A stretch of 64,000 nucleotides of DNA, from assembly GCA_023954375.1 (NCBI GenBank), contig JAMLIC010000044.1, forward strand, positions 1 to 64,000, read 5' to 3'. Origin of the DNA: Planctomycetota bacterium (GTDB taxonomy: Bacteria; Planctomycetota; J058). This document shows, one piece after another, positions 1 to 8,219 of the stretch. Within the stretch, counting starts at the first letter, position 1; every line of letters starts with the position of its first letter. The position numbers and the translations under genes were made by a program. Below the pieces are notes generated by a model. That model saw only the letters and a list, made by a program, of their open reading frames with translations, did no database searches and was not told the origin of the DNA.

Positions 1-62
1 GCCCGGGGGGGGCCGGGCCCCCCCCGGGCCCCCGCCCCCGCGGCCGGGGGGGGGGGGCCGCC
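1..62. other. G/C homopolymer-rich low-complexity end
   Basis: Almost pure runs of G and C (runs of seven to ten) fill the first ~60 bases and no coding signal is visible. The run structure differs from the rest of the window, which is GC-rich but not homopolymeric. It most likely marks a contig end or a poorly basecalled stretch; a genuine G-quadruplex-prone sequence is possible but cannot be supported from the sequence alone. Confidence 0.6.
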
Positions 63-123
63 CGCCGCGCGCCACCTCGACGAACGGCAGCGCCCGCCAT
101 CCTCCGCCGTAGCCGCGATCACA

Positions 124-825
124 CTACTCGTGGCGGACGAGGGTCGCCTCGCTCTCGGTCGTCGCGCCGCCGGCGGAGATCGTCGTGCGCTCCTGCACGC
201 AGCCGACCCCGGCGGCCAGCCACACCTTGCGCTCGATCTTCGCCGTGCGCGCGCCCGACGAGGACGTGCCCTCGTCCAGGAGCACCAGGCAGTCGAGCTC
301 GCCGTGGTTGCGCAGGCGCAGCTTCTCGCGCCCGACGAGCGTCACGGTCCCGCGCGAGGCGCCGTCCGGCGACGCCCACTCCCACGACGTCCGCTCGGGC
401 AGCGCCGCGACGGCGGCCGCGCTGAGGAGCACGCGCCCGGGCGCCCCGACCTGCTCGCCCTCGCGCGCGCACAGGACCCCGAGCACGCCGCGCGTCTGGC
501 GCTGCGGCTGGACGATCGCGCCGCGGCCGGCGTCCAGGGCGTACCAGTTGACCTGCAGGAGCCGCTCGCCCGAGTGGTCCTCGAACACCGCGCAGGGGAG
601 GCCCGCGACCTCGTCGACCCGGGCCACGCGCGTCGTGTACTCGATCGTGCGCGTCTGCTGCCCGGTCGTGATCCGCAGGTTGTAGGTCCAGCTCCGGCCG
701 ACCTCGAGCGGGAAGTAGGTCGAAGGGCCGGCGTCGTCGGCCGAGATGGCGCTCGCGGCGCACAGCGCGACCGCCAGGGTCGTCGTCAGGATCCGCCGGC
801 CGCTCCCGTGCTGCACCCGTCTCAC
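124..825 (-). CDS. Secreted protein of unknown function (WTY-type, paralogue of the gene at 971)
   Basis: About 233 residues. The GTG at 825 is preferred because a G-rich Shine-Dalgarno-like stretch precedes it and it leaves a compact signal peptide (Arg-Arg, then a hydrophobic stretch ending near Ala-Ile-Ser-Ala). An upstream GTG at 849 is the alternative. The mature N-terminus reads YFPLEVGRSWTY, which matches YPLHVNRRWTY in the divergent gene at 971, so the two are paralogues. The rest is predicted beta-rich with two Cys late in the chain. Proteins starting with this sequence type are usually extracytoplasmic and uncharacterised. No catalytic motif is visible and no function is assigned. 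Confidence 0.75.
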   Translation of the reverse strand: MRRVQHGSGRRILTTTLAVALCAASAISADDAGPSTYFPLEVGRSWTYNLRITTGQQTRTIEYTTRVARVDEVAGLPCAVFEDHSGERLLQVNWYALDAGRGAIVQPQRQTRGVLGVLCAREGEQVGAPGRVLLSAAAVAALPERTSWEWASPDGASRGTVTLVGREKLRLRNHGELDCLVLLDEGTSSSGARTAKIERKVWLAAGVGCVQERTTISAGGATTESEATLVRHE

Positions 826-937
826 CCCCCGCCGGCGAACAGCCAGCACCGGCCAGTCTAGATCGGCGCGCGGGCAAAGGCACGCGCTTCCGGAGCGGTC
901 CGCGGTCGCAGGAGGTCCCCGGCGCGCACGCGAGGGG

Positions 938-943
938 TAGAAT
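938..943 (+). promoter_or_regulatory. Possible -10 element (TAGAAT)
   Basis: TAGAAT lies 27 bases before the GTG start at 971, and the same hexamer is the -10 of the tRNA-Ala promoter at 7506. No convincing -35 hexamer is seen upstream. This is a weak inference from similarity to the tRNA promoter. Confidence 0.35.
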
Positions 944-970
944 CCTGCCCTCCCTCAGAGGAGGTGCTCC

Positions 971-1708
971 GTGCGCCACGTCCGCCTGGCCGCCCTGCTG
1001 CTCGCCGTGATCGCCGCGCCCATCGCGGCCCAGGACACCCCCTCGCCGCCCGGCGAGGAGGCCCCCCAGCCGCAGCCGCAGGCGCGCGTCGCGCCCGAGG
1101 GGCTGGAGGGGGTGAGCTGGTACCCGCTCCACGTCAACCGGCGCTGGACCTACACCGTCAACTTCCGCATCGAGTCGACGGCCGGCGACGCGCAGGAGCC
1201 CGAGCAGGCGCCCTACCGGCTCGAGGCCTACGTGACCGAGCCGCAGTCGGTGGACGGCCGCCCCGCCGCGGTGCTCGAGTGGAAGCTCGACAACGAGCTG
1301 GCCCAGCGCTCGTTCTACGTCACGCGCGACGGGGTCCTCTACTGCGTCAAGCGGATCCAGGGCTTCGGCGAGCACATGAAGGAGTTCACGCTCGCCGAGC
1401 CGCAGCCCAACGCCAAGGAGGAGATGTCCGTCGGCCAGGAGTGGGTGTGGCAGGGCAAGGCAGGGCCGACGCCTGGCCGGCAGACCTTCAAGGTCGTGCG
1501 CGAGGAGGAGGTCGCCACGCCGGCCGGGACGTTCCGGGCGCTCGTCCTGCAGATCGAGTTCAACGGCGAGGACGAGAGCCGCGGCACGACGACGCGCTGG
1601 CTGGTGAAGGGGCTCGGGATCGTGCGCGAGGTGAGCGAGGTGCGCACCGCCACGGCCGTGTTCCGCACCGAGGGGACGCTCTCGCGCTTCGAGGGCGGGG
1701 CGCAGTAG
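971..1708 (+). CDS. Secreted protein of unknown function (WTY-type)
   Basis: 245 residues with a typical Sec signal peptide (hydrophobic LAALLLAVIAAPIAA, cleavage near Ala-Gln-Asp). GAGGAGG lies at the right distance before the GTG start. After a Pro/Gln-rich linker the mature domain begins WYPLHVNRRWTY, the same pattern as the divergent gene at 124-825, which suggests duplication of one ancestral gene. A conserved-looking PAAVLEWK stretch and a later VRVVREEEVATPAGTF-like stretch resemble bacterial periplasmic beta-sandwich proteins, but no family can be named with certainty. The next gene starts 6 bases after the stop, so the two are probably co-transcribed. Confidence 0.75.
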   Translation: MRHVRLAALLLAVIAAPIAAQDTPSPPGEEAPQPQPQARVAPEGLEGVSWYPLHVNRRWTYTVNFRIESTAGDAQEPEQAPYRLEAYVTEPQSVDGRPAAVLEWKLDNELAQRSFYVTRDGVLYCVKRIQGFGEHMKEFTLAEPQPNAKEEMSVGQEWVWQGKAGPTPGRQTFKVVREEEVATPAGTFRALVLQIEFNGEDESRGTTTRWLVKGLGIVREVSEVRTATAVFRTEGTLSRFEGGAQ

Positions 1709-1713
1709 CGTCC

Positions 1714-3360
1714 GTGCGGCTGCCCCGGCGCGCCGCCCTGCGCCTGCTCCTCGGCGGGGCCCTGGCCGCCGCCACCGGCTGCCCGCCGCCGCGGCGCGCG
1801 CCGGCGCGCCCGCGCGGGCCCGTAGGCGGCCGCGTGTGGGGCGACGACCCCGACCTGGGCCACCTCGTGCGCGACGGCGCCCTGCGCGACCGCCCGCCGG
1901 CGCGCGAGGAGCGCGCCGGCGTCCTCGTGATCGGCGCGGGCGTGGCCGGCCTGGCCTGCGCGTGGCGCCTGGCCCGCGACGGCGTGGACGACGTCGTGCT
2001 CGTCGACGTGGGCGAGGACCCCGGCGGCAACGCGCGCGGTGGCCGCAACGACGTCAGCGCCTACCCGTGGGGCGCGCACTACCTGCGCGTGCCGACGACC
2101 GAGCACCGCGCGCTCGAGCGCTTCCTCGAGGACGTGGGCCTCCTGCGCGGCCGCGACGCGCGCGGCCGGCCCGACTGGGACACCCGCGCCGTGTGCCCGG
2201 CGCCGCACGAGCGGCTCTGGCAGGCCGGCCTCTGGACCGAGCACCTGTTCCCGCCGCCGCTCGGCGCCGGGCGCGACGACCTCGACGCGATGGCCGCCTT
2301 CCAGGCCCGCGTCGAGGCGCTGGGCGCGCGCCGAGGCGCCGACGGGCGGCGGGCCTTCGCCTTGCCGGTCGACGCGTCGTCGCGTGACCCCGACCTCCTG
2401 GCGCTCGACGGGCTCTCCATGGCCGCGTGGCTCGAGCGCGAGGGGCTCGCGGGGTCGGCCGCCCTGCGCTGGTGGGTCGACTACGCCTGCCGCGACGACT
2501 ACGGCTGCTCGCTCGAGGACACGTCGGCCTGGGCGGCCCTGCACTACTTCGCCGCGCGCTCCTCCGACGACCCCACACGCGACGTCACGCTCACCTGGCC
2601 CGAGGGCAACGCGCGCCTCGTGACGCTCCTGCGCGCGGCGGCCCCGCGGGCCCGCTTCGAGGGCCGCGCCCCCTGCGTGCGCCTCGAGCCGGGCGCCGCG
2701 CCGGGGGAGCCCTCGGCCGCGCACGTCTACCACGCGGCGACGGGCGAGGTCGTGCGCTGGGTGGCGCGCGAGGTCGTGTGGGCGGCGCCGCGCTTCGTGC
2801 TCGGGCGCGTCCTCGACGCGCCGCCGCCGGGCCTCGAGGCGTTCACCTACGCGCCCTGGCTCGTCGCCAACGTGACGCTCGCGCGCGCCCCCGCCGGGGT
2901 CGGCGCCCCGCTCGCCTGGGACAACGTGTTCTACGGCAAGCCGTCGCTCGGCTACGTGGTCGCCAACCGCGCCGCGCCGCCCGACGCGCCCTCGGTCGTC
3001 ACGTGGTACCGGCCCTTCGCGGAGCTGTCGCCGGCCGAGGCGCGCGCGCGCCTCCTCGCCCTCGACCACGCGGCGATCGTCGACCTCGCGCTCGAGGAGC
3101 TGCTCGAGGTCCACCCGTCGCTCGCGGAGCAGGTGCTCGCGGTCGACGCCTGGCGCTGGGGGCACGCCATGATCCGGCCCGTGCCCGGCTTCGTGTGGGG
3201 CCCGGCGCGGGCGGCGGCCCTCGAGCCGATCGGGGCGCTCCTGCAGGCCTGCTCGGACCTGTCCGGGATCCCCGTGTTCGAGGAGGCCTTCTACCGCGGC
3301 GTGCTGGCGGGCGAGGAGGTCCTGCGCCGGGCGGGGCGGCCGTTCGACACGCTGCTGTGA
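1714..3360 (+). CDS. FAD-dependent amine-oxidase-like lipoprotein with Tat-like signal
   Basis: 548 residues from the GTG at 1714. The N-terminus has paired arginines, a hydrophobic core and a lipobox ending in Cys23, so export and lipidation are likely, possibly by Tat because a flavoprotein folds in the cytoplasm. At residues ~70-85 a Rossmann dinucleotide-binding motif (VIGAGVAGL) is followed by an acidic strand end and GGNA, the signature of the amine oxidase/protoporphyrinogen oxidase/phytoene desaturase superfamily. The C-terminal part keeps a typical substrate-domain layout and ends with a GxxV-type segment near EEAFYRGVLAGEEV. Substrate unknown. It sits 6 bases after the WTY secreted protein and converges on the addB-like gene with only 10 bases between stops. 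Confidence 0.8.
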   Translation: MRLPRRAALRLLLGGALAAATGCPPPRRAPARPRGPVGGRVWGDDPDLGHLVRDGALRDRPPAREERAGVLVIGAGVAGLACAWRLARDGVDDVVLVDVGEDPGGNARGGRNDVSAYPWGAHYLRVPTTEHRALERFLEDVGLLRGRDARGRPDWDTRAVCPAPHERLWQAGLWTEHLFPPPLGAGRDDLDAMAAFQARVEALGARRGADGRRAFALPVDASSRDPDLLALDGLSMAAWLEREGLAGSAALRWWVDYACRDDYGCSLEDTSAWAALHYFAARSSDDPTRDVTLTWPEGNARLVTLLRAAAPRARFEGRAPCVRLEPGAAPGEPSAAHVYHAATGEVVRWVAREVVWAAPRFVLGRVLDAPPPGLEAFTYAPWLVANVTLARAPAGVGAPLAWDNVFYGKPSLGYVVANRAAPPDAPSVVTWYRPFAELSPAEARARLLALDHAAIVDLALEELLEVHPSLAEQVLAVDAWRWGHAMIRPVPGFVWGPARAAALEPIGALLQACSDLSGIPVFEEAFYRGVLAGEEVLRRAGRPFDTLL

Positions 3361-3370
3361 GCTCGAGCGC

Positions 3371-6300
3371 TCACGGCGCGGCGGCCGCCGGCCGCGGCGC
3401 GACGAAGTTCGGCAGCGCGCGCCCGCGCCGGGCGCGGCGCCGCGCCTCCCAGGGCTCCATGCGGCACACGTCGCGCGCGTCGCAGCGCGTGCACTCGGCG
3501 GCGTCGCGCGGGGCCGGCTCGATCACGCCGTGCGAGATCCCGGCCACGATCCGCTTGATGTGCTCCTCGGCCCGGCGCAGCGCCGGGCGCAGCGGCAGCT
3601 TGTGCAGGCGCACGCGGCCCTCGTCGTCGCCGGCCGCCCGCTCCCAGGCGGCCCCGACCGCCGGCTCGACGACGCCCGTGCGGCGGCGCGTGCCGAGCGC
3701 CGCGAAGGCCGCCCCGAGCGGCTCGAGGTCGAACACGTGGTCGAGCGCGAGCAGGTAGACCGGCAGCTGCAGCCGCTCGCCCTGGTGCATGCCGTCGAGG
3801 TAGCGGGCGTCGACCTCGCGGCCGCCGAGCTTGTAGTCGGTGACGAACGCGGCGCGGCGGGCGGGCGGCGTGGCGGGGTCGGCGTCTTCGGCGGGCGGCG
3901 GCGGGGGCGCGACGTCGATCCGGTCGATGCTCCCCTTGAGGCGCACCTGGCCGCCCAGCTCCGGCGCCTCGACCACGAGCGCCCCGGCCTCCGCCTCGGG
4001 GCCGAAGCGCAGCTCGAAGCGGTGCGGCGTCAGGCCGGCGCGCCGGCGGAAGGCGGGGTCGTCCTCGCCGACGAACGCGCGCAGGTCGACCAGCGCGCGG
4101 CGGCGGAACGCCTCCTCCTCGAGGCCGATGTCGAGCCCGCGCGCGTGCCGCGCGAACGCGCGCTCGAGCGCCTCCTCGACCGCGAGGCCCTGGTCGTAGA
4201 CCTGCTCGAGCGCGCCGTGGAGGATCATCCCCTGGCGGCGGGCGTCGAGGCCCTGCTGCGCCAGGTCGTCCTCGCGCTGCGCCCCGAGCAGGTAGTGGAC
4301 GAAGTGCTTGTAGGGGCAGGTGGCGTAGGCCTCGAGCTCGGAGGCCGAGTAGACGCGGTCCAGCGCGCGCGCGCCGAGGGGGCGCCGCAGGGCGGCGTCG
4401 GGGCGCGTCAGGGCGACGGCCGCCCGCGCCAGCTCGTCCTCGCGCTCGAGGAGCGCATCGAGCACGGCCACGCCGAGCTGGACCTTCTCCGCCTCGGGCC
4501 CCGTCGTTCGCGCGACCTGGGCCACGCGCCGGTAGGCGAAGCGGCGCAGGGCAGGGCGCGTGAGGAGGAGCGCCGGGTCGTCGGCGACGAGGTCGCTCGG
4601 CGTGCGCCTGCGCGCGCAGGCGGCCCACGCCTCGGCCCCGACGAGCGCCTGCACCTCGTCGAGGAAGCGCGACGGCGCGCGCGGCGTGCCGCTCGGCGTG
4701 AAGCCCGGGTAGAGCAGCCACAGCTCGCGCCGCGCGCGCGTGACGGCCGCGTAGAAGAGGAAGGCCTCGTCCTGCGCCCGGTGCTGTGCGGTGCGTAGGT
4801 TCACGCCGGCGCGCCCCTGCGCCCGGCGGCCGGTGAGGGCGCGGCGCGTCCCCTCGGGGAGGAACAGGTCGTCGCGCCCCGCGCGCGGCACCTCGCCGTC
4901 GACGAGCCCGAGGACGAGGACGAGGTCCGCCTCCCAGGCGCGGGCCTCGCGCAGGTCGACGGCGTGCAGCACGTGGCGCCGGCGGTCGACCGGCGTGACC
5001 TCGGTCGCGCGCACCTCCTCCTCGACGCGCGCCGCCAGCCGCGCCGGGGTGACCGGCGGCGGCTCGGCCGACTCGTCGTCATCACCCGGCGGGTCGCCGA
5101 GCGGGACGGCCAGGCGCTCGAGGTCGGCGAGGAGCTCGAGGAGCGCGCGCCGGGCCGCCACCTCCTCGGCCGCCTCGGCGACGGCCTCCGGGGTGGGGCG
5201 GGCGTCGAGGGTCGCGGGCGACACCGGCCGCAGGTGGCGCTCGAGCGCCTCGCGCACGCGGCCGCAGGCCGCGGTGCTCGGGTCGCGGGCGACCTGCCGC
5301 CGCAGGTCGAGCCCCAGGGCCAGGGCGCGCTCGACGAAGGCGCCCGGCGCGCCGCCCAGCTCGCGCGCGAGGTCCCGCCAGGGCCGCTCGTCGCCGGTGG
5401 CGGGCAGGCCCTGGCGCCGGGCGGCGCGCCCGAGGCGGTCGGCCTCGTCGGGCGTGAGGCCGAGCGCGGGGCTCGCGGCGGCCACGAGCAGCGGCGGCAG
5501 CTCGAGCGTCGCGGCGGCGCGAAGGAAGGCGAGCGCCGCCTGGACGATCGGGGCGCCCGAGAGCGCGACCGGGCCGCGGACGCGCACGGGCACGCCCAGC
5601 TCGCGGCCGACCTGCTCGAGCGTGCGCCGGTAGCGGCGCACGTCGGGGACGACCAGGAGCACGTCGGTCCAGCGGCGGGTCGGGTCGGCGGCGACGAACT
5701 CGCGCGCGCGGGCGAGCGCCAGCTCGACCTCGTCGCGGCGCGAGGCGGCGCGCACGACGGTGAGGCCCTCGGGGTCGACGGCCGCCGCGGCCTCGTCGCG
5801 CGGCGCGAACAGGTGCGTGGCGAGGCGGCGGAGCGCCGGGGGGCGCGGGTCGGGCGCGGGGGCGCGCGGCGCCTCGACGAAGCCGAGGCGCTCGCGCAGG
5901 GTCTTGCGCATGCGGTCCGGCGCCGTGAAGGCCCCGGTCGGCGCGGCGGGGTCGGCGACCGGGCAGGTGACGACGACCTCCTCGGCGCGCAGGGCGAGGG
6001 CGGCCAGGAGCTCCTGCTGGCGGTGGGTCAGGTCGGTGAAGCCGTCGACGAGGAGGAGCGCGGGCGCGGTCGCCTTGCCGCGGGCGAGCGCCTGGGCGGC
6101 CTGGTGGAGCAGGTCGGCCTCGGTCGCCAGCCGGGCGCGCGCGAGCGCCTCGCGCCAGCCCTGGTAGGTCGACACGAGCCGCTCGGCGCGCGGCTCGTCC
6201 ATGCGGGCGCGGCGCAGGGCGGCCTGGAGCTCGCGGACGGTCGAGAGGCCGGCCTGCTCGACCTCGTCGAACACGTGCAGGAGCCCCTGGCGGAAGCCGC

Positions 6301-6625
6301 GGAAGCGGAGCCCCAGGTCGCGCTCGGGGCCGCGCAGGGCGCGCAGGGTGAGCACCAGCAGCCAGTCGCGCTCGCGCGCGGTCGCCGGGCGCGGGTGCGT
6401 GGGGCCGAGCAGGTGGCGGGCCAGGCCTGAGAACGTGAACACGGCGCGCGGGTCGCAGCTCCCCGTGCGGCGGGCCAGCTCGTTGCGCGCGTGCTCCATG
6501 GCCGGGCGCGTGGGGAGGACGAGGGCGTGGCGCCGCCCGGCGCGCCCGGCCTCCTCGGCCAGGGCGAGCACGGAGAACGTCGAGCCCGGCCCGACGGGGC
6601 CGGTCAGCAGGCGCCGCGCGGTCAC
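3371..6625 (-). CDS. addB: AddB-like helicase/PD-(D/E)XK nuclease subunit
   Basis: 1084 residues, the size of AddB, the inactive-helicase/nuclease partner of AddA in DNA double-strand-break resection. The N-terminus carries a P-loop relic (GPVGPGST) in which the usual Lys is Ser. The C-terminal ~250 residues form a RecB-family nuclease: a Cys in the YATCPYKHF motif, GSIDRID with the catalytic Asp, TDYKLG with the D-x-K pair, and a QLPVYL helix. It ends with a CTRC...C cluster that, with the first Cys, gives the four ligands of the AddB 4Fe-4S clasp. The GTG start directly abuts GGGGAGG. No addA-like gene flanks it; the upstream neighbour is divergent and the downstream one convergent, so its partner must lie elsewhere. 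Confidence 0.85.
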   Translation of the reverse strand: MTARRLLTGPVGPGSTFSVLALAEEAGRAGRRHALVLPTRPAMEHARNELARRTGSCDPRAVFTFSGLARHLLGPTHPRPATARERDWLLVLTLRALRGPERDLGLRFRGFRQGLLHVFDEVEQAGLSTVRELQAALRRARMDEPRAERLVSTYQGWREALARARLATEADLLHQAAQALARGKATAPALLLVDGFTDLTHRQQELLAALALRAEEVVVTCPVADPAAPTGAFTAPDRMRKTLRERLGFVEAPRAPAPDPRPPALRRLATHLFAPRDEAAAAVDPEGLTVVRAASRRDEVELALARAREFVAADPTRRWTDVLLVVPDVRRYRRTLEQVGRELGVPVRVRGPVALSGAPIVQAALAFLRAAATLELPPLLVAAASPALGLTPDEADRLGRAARRQGLPATGDERPWRDLARELGGAPGAFVERALALGLDLRRQVARDPSTAACGRVREALERHLRPVSPATLDARPTPEAVAEAAEEVAARRALLELLADLERLAVPLGDPPGDDDESAEPPPVTPARLAARVEEEVRATEVTPVDRRRHVLHAVDLREARAWEADLVLVLGLVDGEVPRAGRDDLFLPEGTRRALTGRRAQGRAGVNLRTAQHRAQDEAFLFYAAVTRARRELWLLYPGFTPSGTPRAPSRFLDEVQALVGAEAWAACARRRTPSDLVADDPALLLTRPALRRFAYRRVAQVARTTGPEAEKVQLGVAVLDALLEREDELARAAVALTRPDAALRRPLGARALDRVYSASELEAYATCPYKHFVHYLLGAQREDDLAQQGLDARRQGMILHGALEQVYDQGLAVEEALERAFARHARGLDIGLEEEAFRRRALVDLRAFVGEDDPAFRRRAGLTPHRFELRFGPEAEAGALVVEAPELGGQVRLKGSIDRIDVAPPPPPAEDADPATPPARRAAFVTDYKLGGREVDARYLDGMHQGERLQLPVYLLALDHVFDLEPLGAAFAALGTRRRTGVVEPAVGAAWERAAGDDEGRVRLHKLPLRPALRRAEEHIKRIVAGISHGVIEPAPRDAAECTRCDARDVCRMEPWEARRRARRGRALPNFVAPRPAAAAP

Positions 6626-6747
6626 CTCCCCAGCCTAGGAGGCGGGTCCGACAGGCCCGGGCGGCGCGCCCCGGGATGACGGGGGTGGCAGGTAGGCTCT
6701 CCGCCGGCGGCGCCGACCGGTGTCTCGCCGCCGGCTGGAGGTCCGCC

Positions 6748-7467
6748 GTGGCGCGCGCGCGCTCGACCCGTCGTGCTCCCGCGCGTGCGCGCGGCAAGAA
6801 GGCCGCGGCGCCCGATGACCCCCTGGCCCAGCTCCCGCACGCCGCGGCGGCCCGGGCCCGCTGGGCCGAGGCCCTCGCCGACGCCCTGGCGCAGGGCGAG
6901 CCCTGCACGCTGGCGCTGGTGGACGTCGACGGCTTCGCGGGCCACGTCGAGCAGCTCGGGGTCGAGCGCGCCCGGGCGCTCCTGGCCGAGGTGGCGCGGC
7001 GGCTCGAGGGCCGGCTGAGCGACCGCGCTCACCTGGGGCGGCTGGCCGGAGACCTGTTCGGGGTCGCCCTCCCCGGGGTCGACCTGGAGCCGGCGCTGGG
7101 CGTCCTCGAGCTCGTCCGCGAGGCGGTCGCCCGCACGGCGGCGGCGGTCGGCCGGGGCCCCGCCCGGCGCAAGGTGGCCGTGACCGTGAGCGCCGGCCTG
7201 GCGGCCGCCCCGCGTGACGGGGGCGACCTCGCGGCCCTCCTCGAGCAGGCCCGCGGCGCCCTCTGGCGGGCCAAGACCCTGGGCGGCAACCGCCTGGGGC
7301 TGCCGGCCCGCGAGCGCATGGTGCTCAAGACGAGCTACTACCCCCAGGGCCAGCTCGAGCAGCTCAAGCGCCTGGCCCAGCGCCGGGGGATCGCCGAGGC
7401 CGTCCTCCTGCGCGAGGCCCTGGACGACCTGTTCCTCAAGCACAAGGACCAGCTGCCCTCGACATGA
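6748..7467 (+). CDS. Degenerate GGDEF domain fused to a C-terminal ribbon-helix-helix-like segment
   Basis: 239 residues from the GTG at 6748, with GGAGG upstream. A basic, Arg/Ala-rich N-terminal tail (1-22) precedes a GGDEF-type fold at ~50-185: LALVDVDGF at 55-63 and a NRLG end are preserved, but the active-site loop is AGDLF at 100-104 instead of GGDEF. Cyclase activity is therefore unlikely and nucleotide sensing more likely. Residues ~191-231 (MVLKTSYYPQ then two short helices) resemble a CopG/MetJ-type ribbon-helix-helix strand-helix-helix unit, which would bind DNA as a dimer. A GGDEF plus RHH arrangement is unusual. It is transcribed divergently from addB, with 122 bases between the start codons. 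Confidence 0.7.
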   Translation: MARARSTRRAPARARGKKAAAPDDPLAQLPHAAAARARWAEALADALAQGEPCTLALVDVDGFAGHVEQLGVERARALLAEVARRLEGRLSDRAHLGRLAGDLFGVALPGVDLEPALGVLELVREAVARTAAAVGRGPARRKVAVTVSAGLAAAPRDGGDLAALLEQARGALWRAKTLGGNRLGLPARERMVLKTSYYPQGQLEQLKRLAQRRGIAEAVLLREALDDLFLKHKDQLPST

Positions 7468-7483
7468 CCTCGCGAGCGGGCGC

Positions 7484-7511
7484 TTGCGTCCCGCCGTCCG
7501 GGCCCTAGAAT
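7484..7511 (+). promoter_or_regulatory. Sigma-70-type promoter of tRNA-Ala
   Basis: TTGCGT at 7484-7489 and TAGAAT at 7506-7511 are separated by 16 bases, and the mature tRNA starts 16 bases after the -10. This is the clearest housekeeping promoter in the window and a useful reference for the host's promoter code. Confidence 0.65.
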
Positions 7512-7526
7512 GGGCGCTTCCTGGAT

Positions 7527-7599
7527 GGGGATGTAGCTCAGCTGGGAGAGCGATACGTTCGCAACGTATAGGCCACGGGTTCGAGTCCCGTCATCTCCA
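7527..7599 (+). tRNA. tRNA-Ala (anticodon CGC)
   Basis: 73 bases fold into a full cloverleaf. The acceptor stem is GGGGATG/CATCTCC and includes the G3-U70 wobble pair that identifies alanine tRNAs. There is a GCTC/GAGC D stem, an ATACG/CGTAT anticodon stem with loop TTCGCAA (anticodon CGC, reading GCG), and an ACGGG/CCCGT T stem with TTCGAGT loop. The discriminator base is A. CCA is not encoded. Confidence 0.95.
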
Positions 7600-7604
7600 A
7601 CGCA

Positions 7605-7645
7605 CGAAGGGCCGGAGCCTGAGAGGGTTCCGGCCCTTCGCGTTT
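7605..7645 (+). terminator. Hairpin terminator after tRNA-Ala
   Basis: A perfect 12-bp inverted repeat (CGAAGGGCCGGA at 7605-7616, TCCGGCCCTTCG at 7629-7640) with a 12-base loop starts 5 bases after the tRNA. Only a short TTT follows (CGTTTCC), so termination strength is uncertain, but position and perfection of the stem support the call. Confidence 0.7.
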
Positions 7646-7714
7646 CCGGAAGCCGGCCACGAGGCCAGGCCGGTCGGCTGGCGGGCGCGCGCCAGCCATC
7701 CGACCGCTGGCGTG

Positions 7715-8200
7715 TCATCCCACGGTCGCCGCCACGCCGAGCGGCTCGCCGCGCATGCGCCGGCGGGCGACGCGGAGGGTCGCGTCGACGGCGGCGAGGT
7801 ACGACGCGCCGACCTCCGCGGCGTGCGCCCGCTCCTCGGGGCTGCCGTGGGGGAGCCCGTCCGCCTCCAGACGGAAGGAGAAGCGCAGCGAGAGCGCCCC
7901 GTCGGGCCCGGCCTCGATCACGTTCTCCACCTCGCCCCGGGTGGGCCCGGCGATGCGCAGGAAGTGGACCCGGGTCGGCGCGTGGAAGGTCACGCGCTCG
8001 CGGAGGCGCTGCCCGCGCGCCTCGATCTCGCGCACGAGGCCGTCCGGCAGCCGCTCGAGCACGCGGCAGGACCGGATCGCGGGGACGAACGGCAGCGGGT
8101 CCTCGGCCTTGAGCACGAGGCTCTCCCAGAGGGCCTGGCGGTCGAGGACCACCTCGGCCCCGGGCGGGTTGACGGGGATCGTGCGGGTCAGGGTGAACAT
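7715..8200 (-). CDS. DUF1857/AtaL-like SRPBCC-fold protein
   Basis: 161 residues from the ATG at 8200, preceded by AAGGAG. It opens MFTLTRTIPVN and has an ALWESLVLKAEDPLPFVP segment, then alternating beta strands (REIEARGQ, RERVTFHAP) and a C-terminal helix. This matches the AtaL-like/DUF1857 branch of the START/SRPBCC fold, a hydrophobic-ligand-binding cup whose ligand is usually unknown. It lies 19 bases downstream of the last gene of the long minus-strand operon and may be its final member. The C-terminal helix (YLAAVDATLRVARRRM) is amphipathic and basic. Confidence 0.7.
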   Translation of the reverse strand: MFTLTRTIPVNPPGAEVVLDRQALWESLVLKAEDPLPFVPAIRSCRVLERLPDGLVREIEARGQRLRERVTFHAPTRVHFLRIAGPTRGEVENVIEAGPDGALSLRFSFRLEADGLPHGSPEERAHAAEVGASYLAAVDATLRVARRRMRGEPLGVAATVG

Positions 8201-8219
8201 GGGTCGCTCCTTCCTGAGG

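Noticed and set aside
119..1375. Long minus-strand ORF of 418 codons across two genes
   Set aside because: Arg/Gly/Ala-rich frame-shadow composition and overlap with two better genes with signal peptides and ribosome sites.
8201..8219. Terminator between the DUF1579-like and DUF1857-like genes
   Set aside because: The 19-base gap has no inverted repeat; it contains only the ribosome-binding site for the next gene.
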